Made by a program: the position numbers and the translations under genes | Shown: positions 23,274 through 23,408 of the stretch, piece after piece | How the letters are laid out: each line of letters opens with the position of its first letter | Position numbering within the stretch: position 1 is the stretch's first letter | Assembly (NCBI GenBank): GCA_045601345.1 | Contig: JAZRZL010000022.1 | Span: 1-23,408 of the forward strand | Origin: SVMC01 sp045601345 | GTDB lineage: Bacteria; Bacillota; Clostridia; Oscillospirales; Oscillospiraceae | Length of the DNA stretch: 23,408 bases | Direction: 5' to 3' | The notes under the pieces: model-generated | What the model saw: only the letters and a program-made list of their open reading frames with translations | Database searches by the model: none | What the model was told of the DNA's origin: nothing

Positions 23274-23397
23274 CACCTCTAATTATTCTTCGCGGGCGAA
23301 TCTGCGGGTCTTATTTCCGTCAGATTTAATAAAAATCTTGAAAATACGTCAAGTATTCCCTGCGATTTTTATTGAATCTGACAGAAAAATCCCTCGC
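23274..23397 (+). repeat. Dispersed 124-bp inverted-repeat element, copy B
   Basis: This copy lies 8 bases after the cca stop and matches 4257-4380 without gaps at about 94%. Its inner inverted repeat is nearly perfect: GTCAGATTTAATAAAAATC (23319-23337) and its complement at 23364-23382 with one mismatch. Weaker pairing extends outward to 23304 and 23397. A TTCGC/GCGAA hairpin sits at its start. It may also act as a 3' end structure for cca. Confidence 0.8.
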
Positions 23398-23408
23398 AGC
23401 TCGCCTCA

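Overview
The window looks like a chromosomal piece of a Gram-positive anaerobe of the class Clostridia, probably a gut member of the Oscillospiraceae/Ruminococcaceae. The evidence is the gene order ylxM-ffh-rpsP-khpA, a complete six-gene Rnf operon (rnfCDGEAB), phosphotransacetylase, a secreted GH3 glycosidase, strong AGGAGG ribosome sites, and palindromic intergenic repeats of a type I recall from that group. The genus assignment is recall, not a search. I see no rRNA, tRNA, CRISPR array, phage genes or transposase.

Layout. 1-4038 (minus): a very large secreted GH3 beta-xylosidase/beta-glucosidase-like enzyme, cut by the window edge, with tandem 205-residue C-terminal modules. 4402-6873 (minus): promoter, ylxM, ffh, rpsP, khpA and a strong terminator, forming the signal-recognition-particle/ribosomal operon. 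6901-8590 (plus): an A+T-richer two-gene unit, an AAA+ ATPase with a DUF4143-like C-terminus followed by a small XRE regulator, behind a near-consensus promoter with three copies of a 26-bp operator-like motif. 8614-9572 (minus): an RluA-family pseudouridine synthase. 9679-11342 (minus): two tandem lipoproteins that share a C-terminal domain. 11351-11512: a MITE-like palindromic element. 11531-11992 (minus): a LURP-one/YxjI-like protein that probably starts with TTG. 12166-17322 (plus): the Rnf operon with promoter and terminator. It makes the membrane complex that couples reduced ferredoxin oxidation and NAD+ reduction to ion export. 17324-17866: mostly repeat-derived DNA, including a second copy related to the MITE-like element. 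17867-18646 (minus): a MerR/TipAS regulator behind a promoter with a 19-bp spacer and dyad. 18672-20195 (minus): an unusual A+T-richer protein combining a Cys/His knuckle, a PLAT-like domain and a propeller-like C-terminus. 20298-20729 (plus): a small one-pass membrane protein. 20784-21794 (minus): pta. 21946-23265 (plus): CCA tRNA nucleotidyltransferase, followed by a second copy of a 124-bp dispersed inverted-repeat element whose first copy lies at 4257-4380.

Rnf and Pta fit a fermentative, acetate-producing metabolism: Rnf recovers energy from reduced ferredoxin and Pta links acetyl-CoA to acetyl phosphate. Both edges of the window lie in repeated sequence, so it may be a whole contig that ended at repeats. 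The features most likely to be new are the PLAT/propeller protein, the ATPase-XRE unit with its triplicated operator, and the paired lipoproteins.
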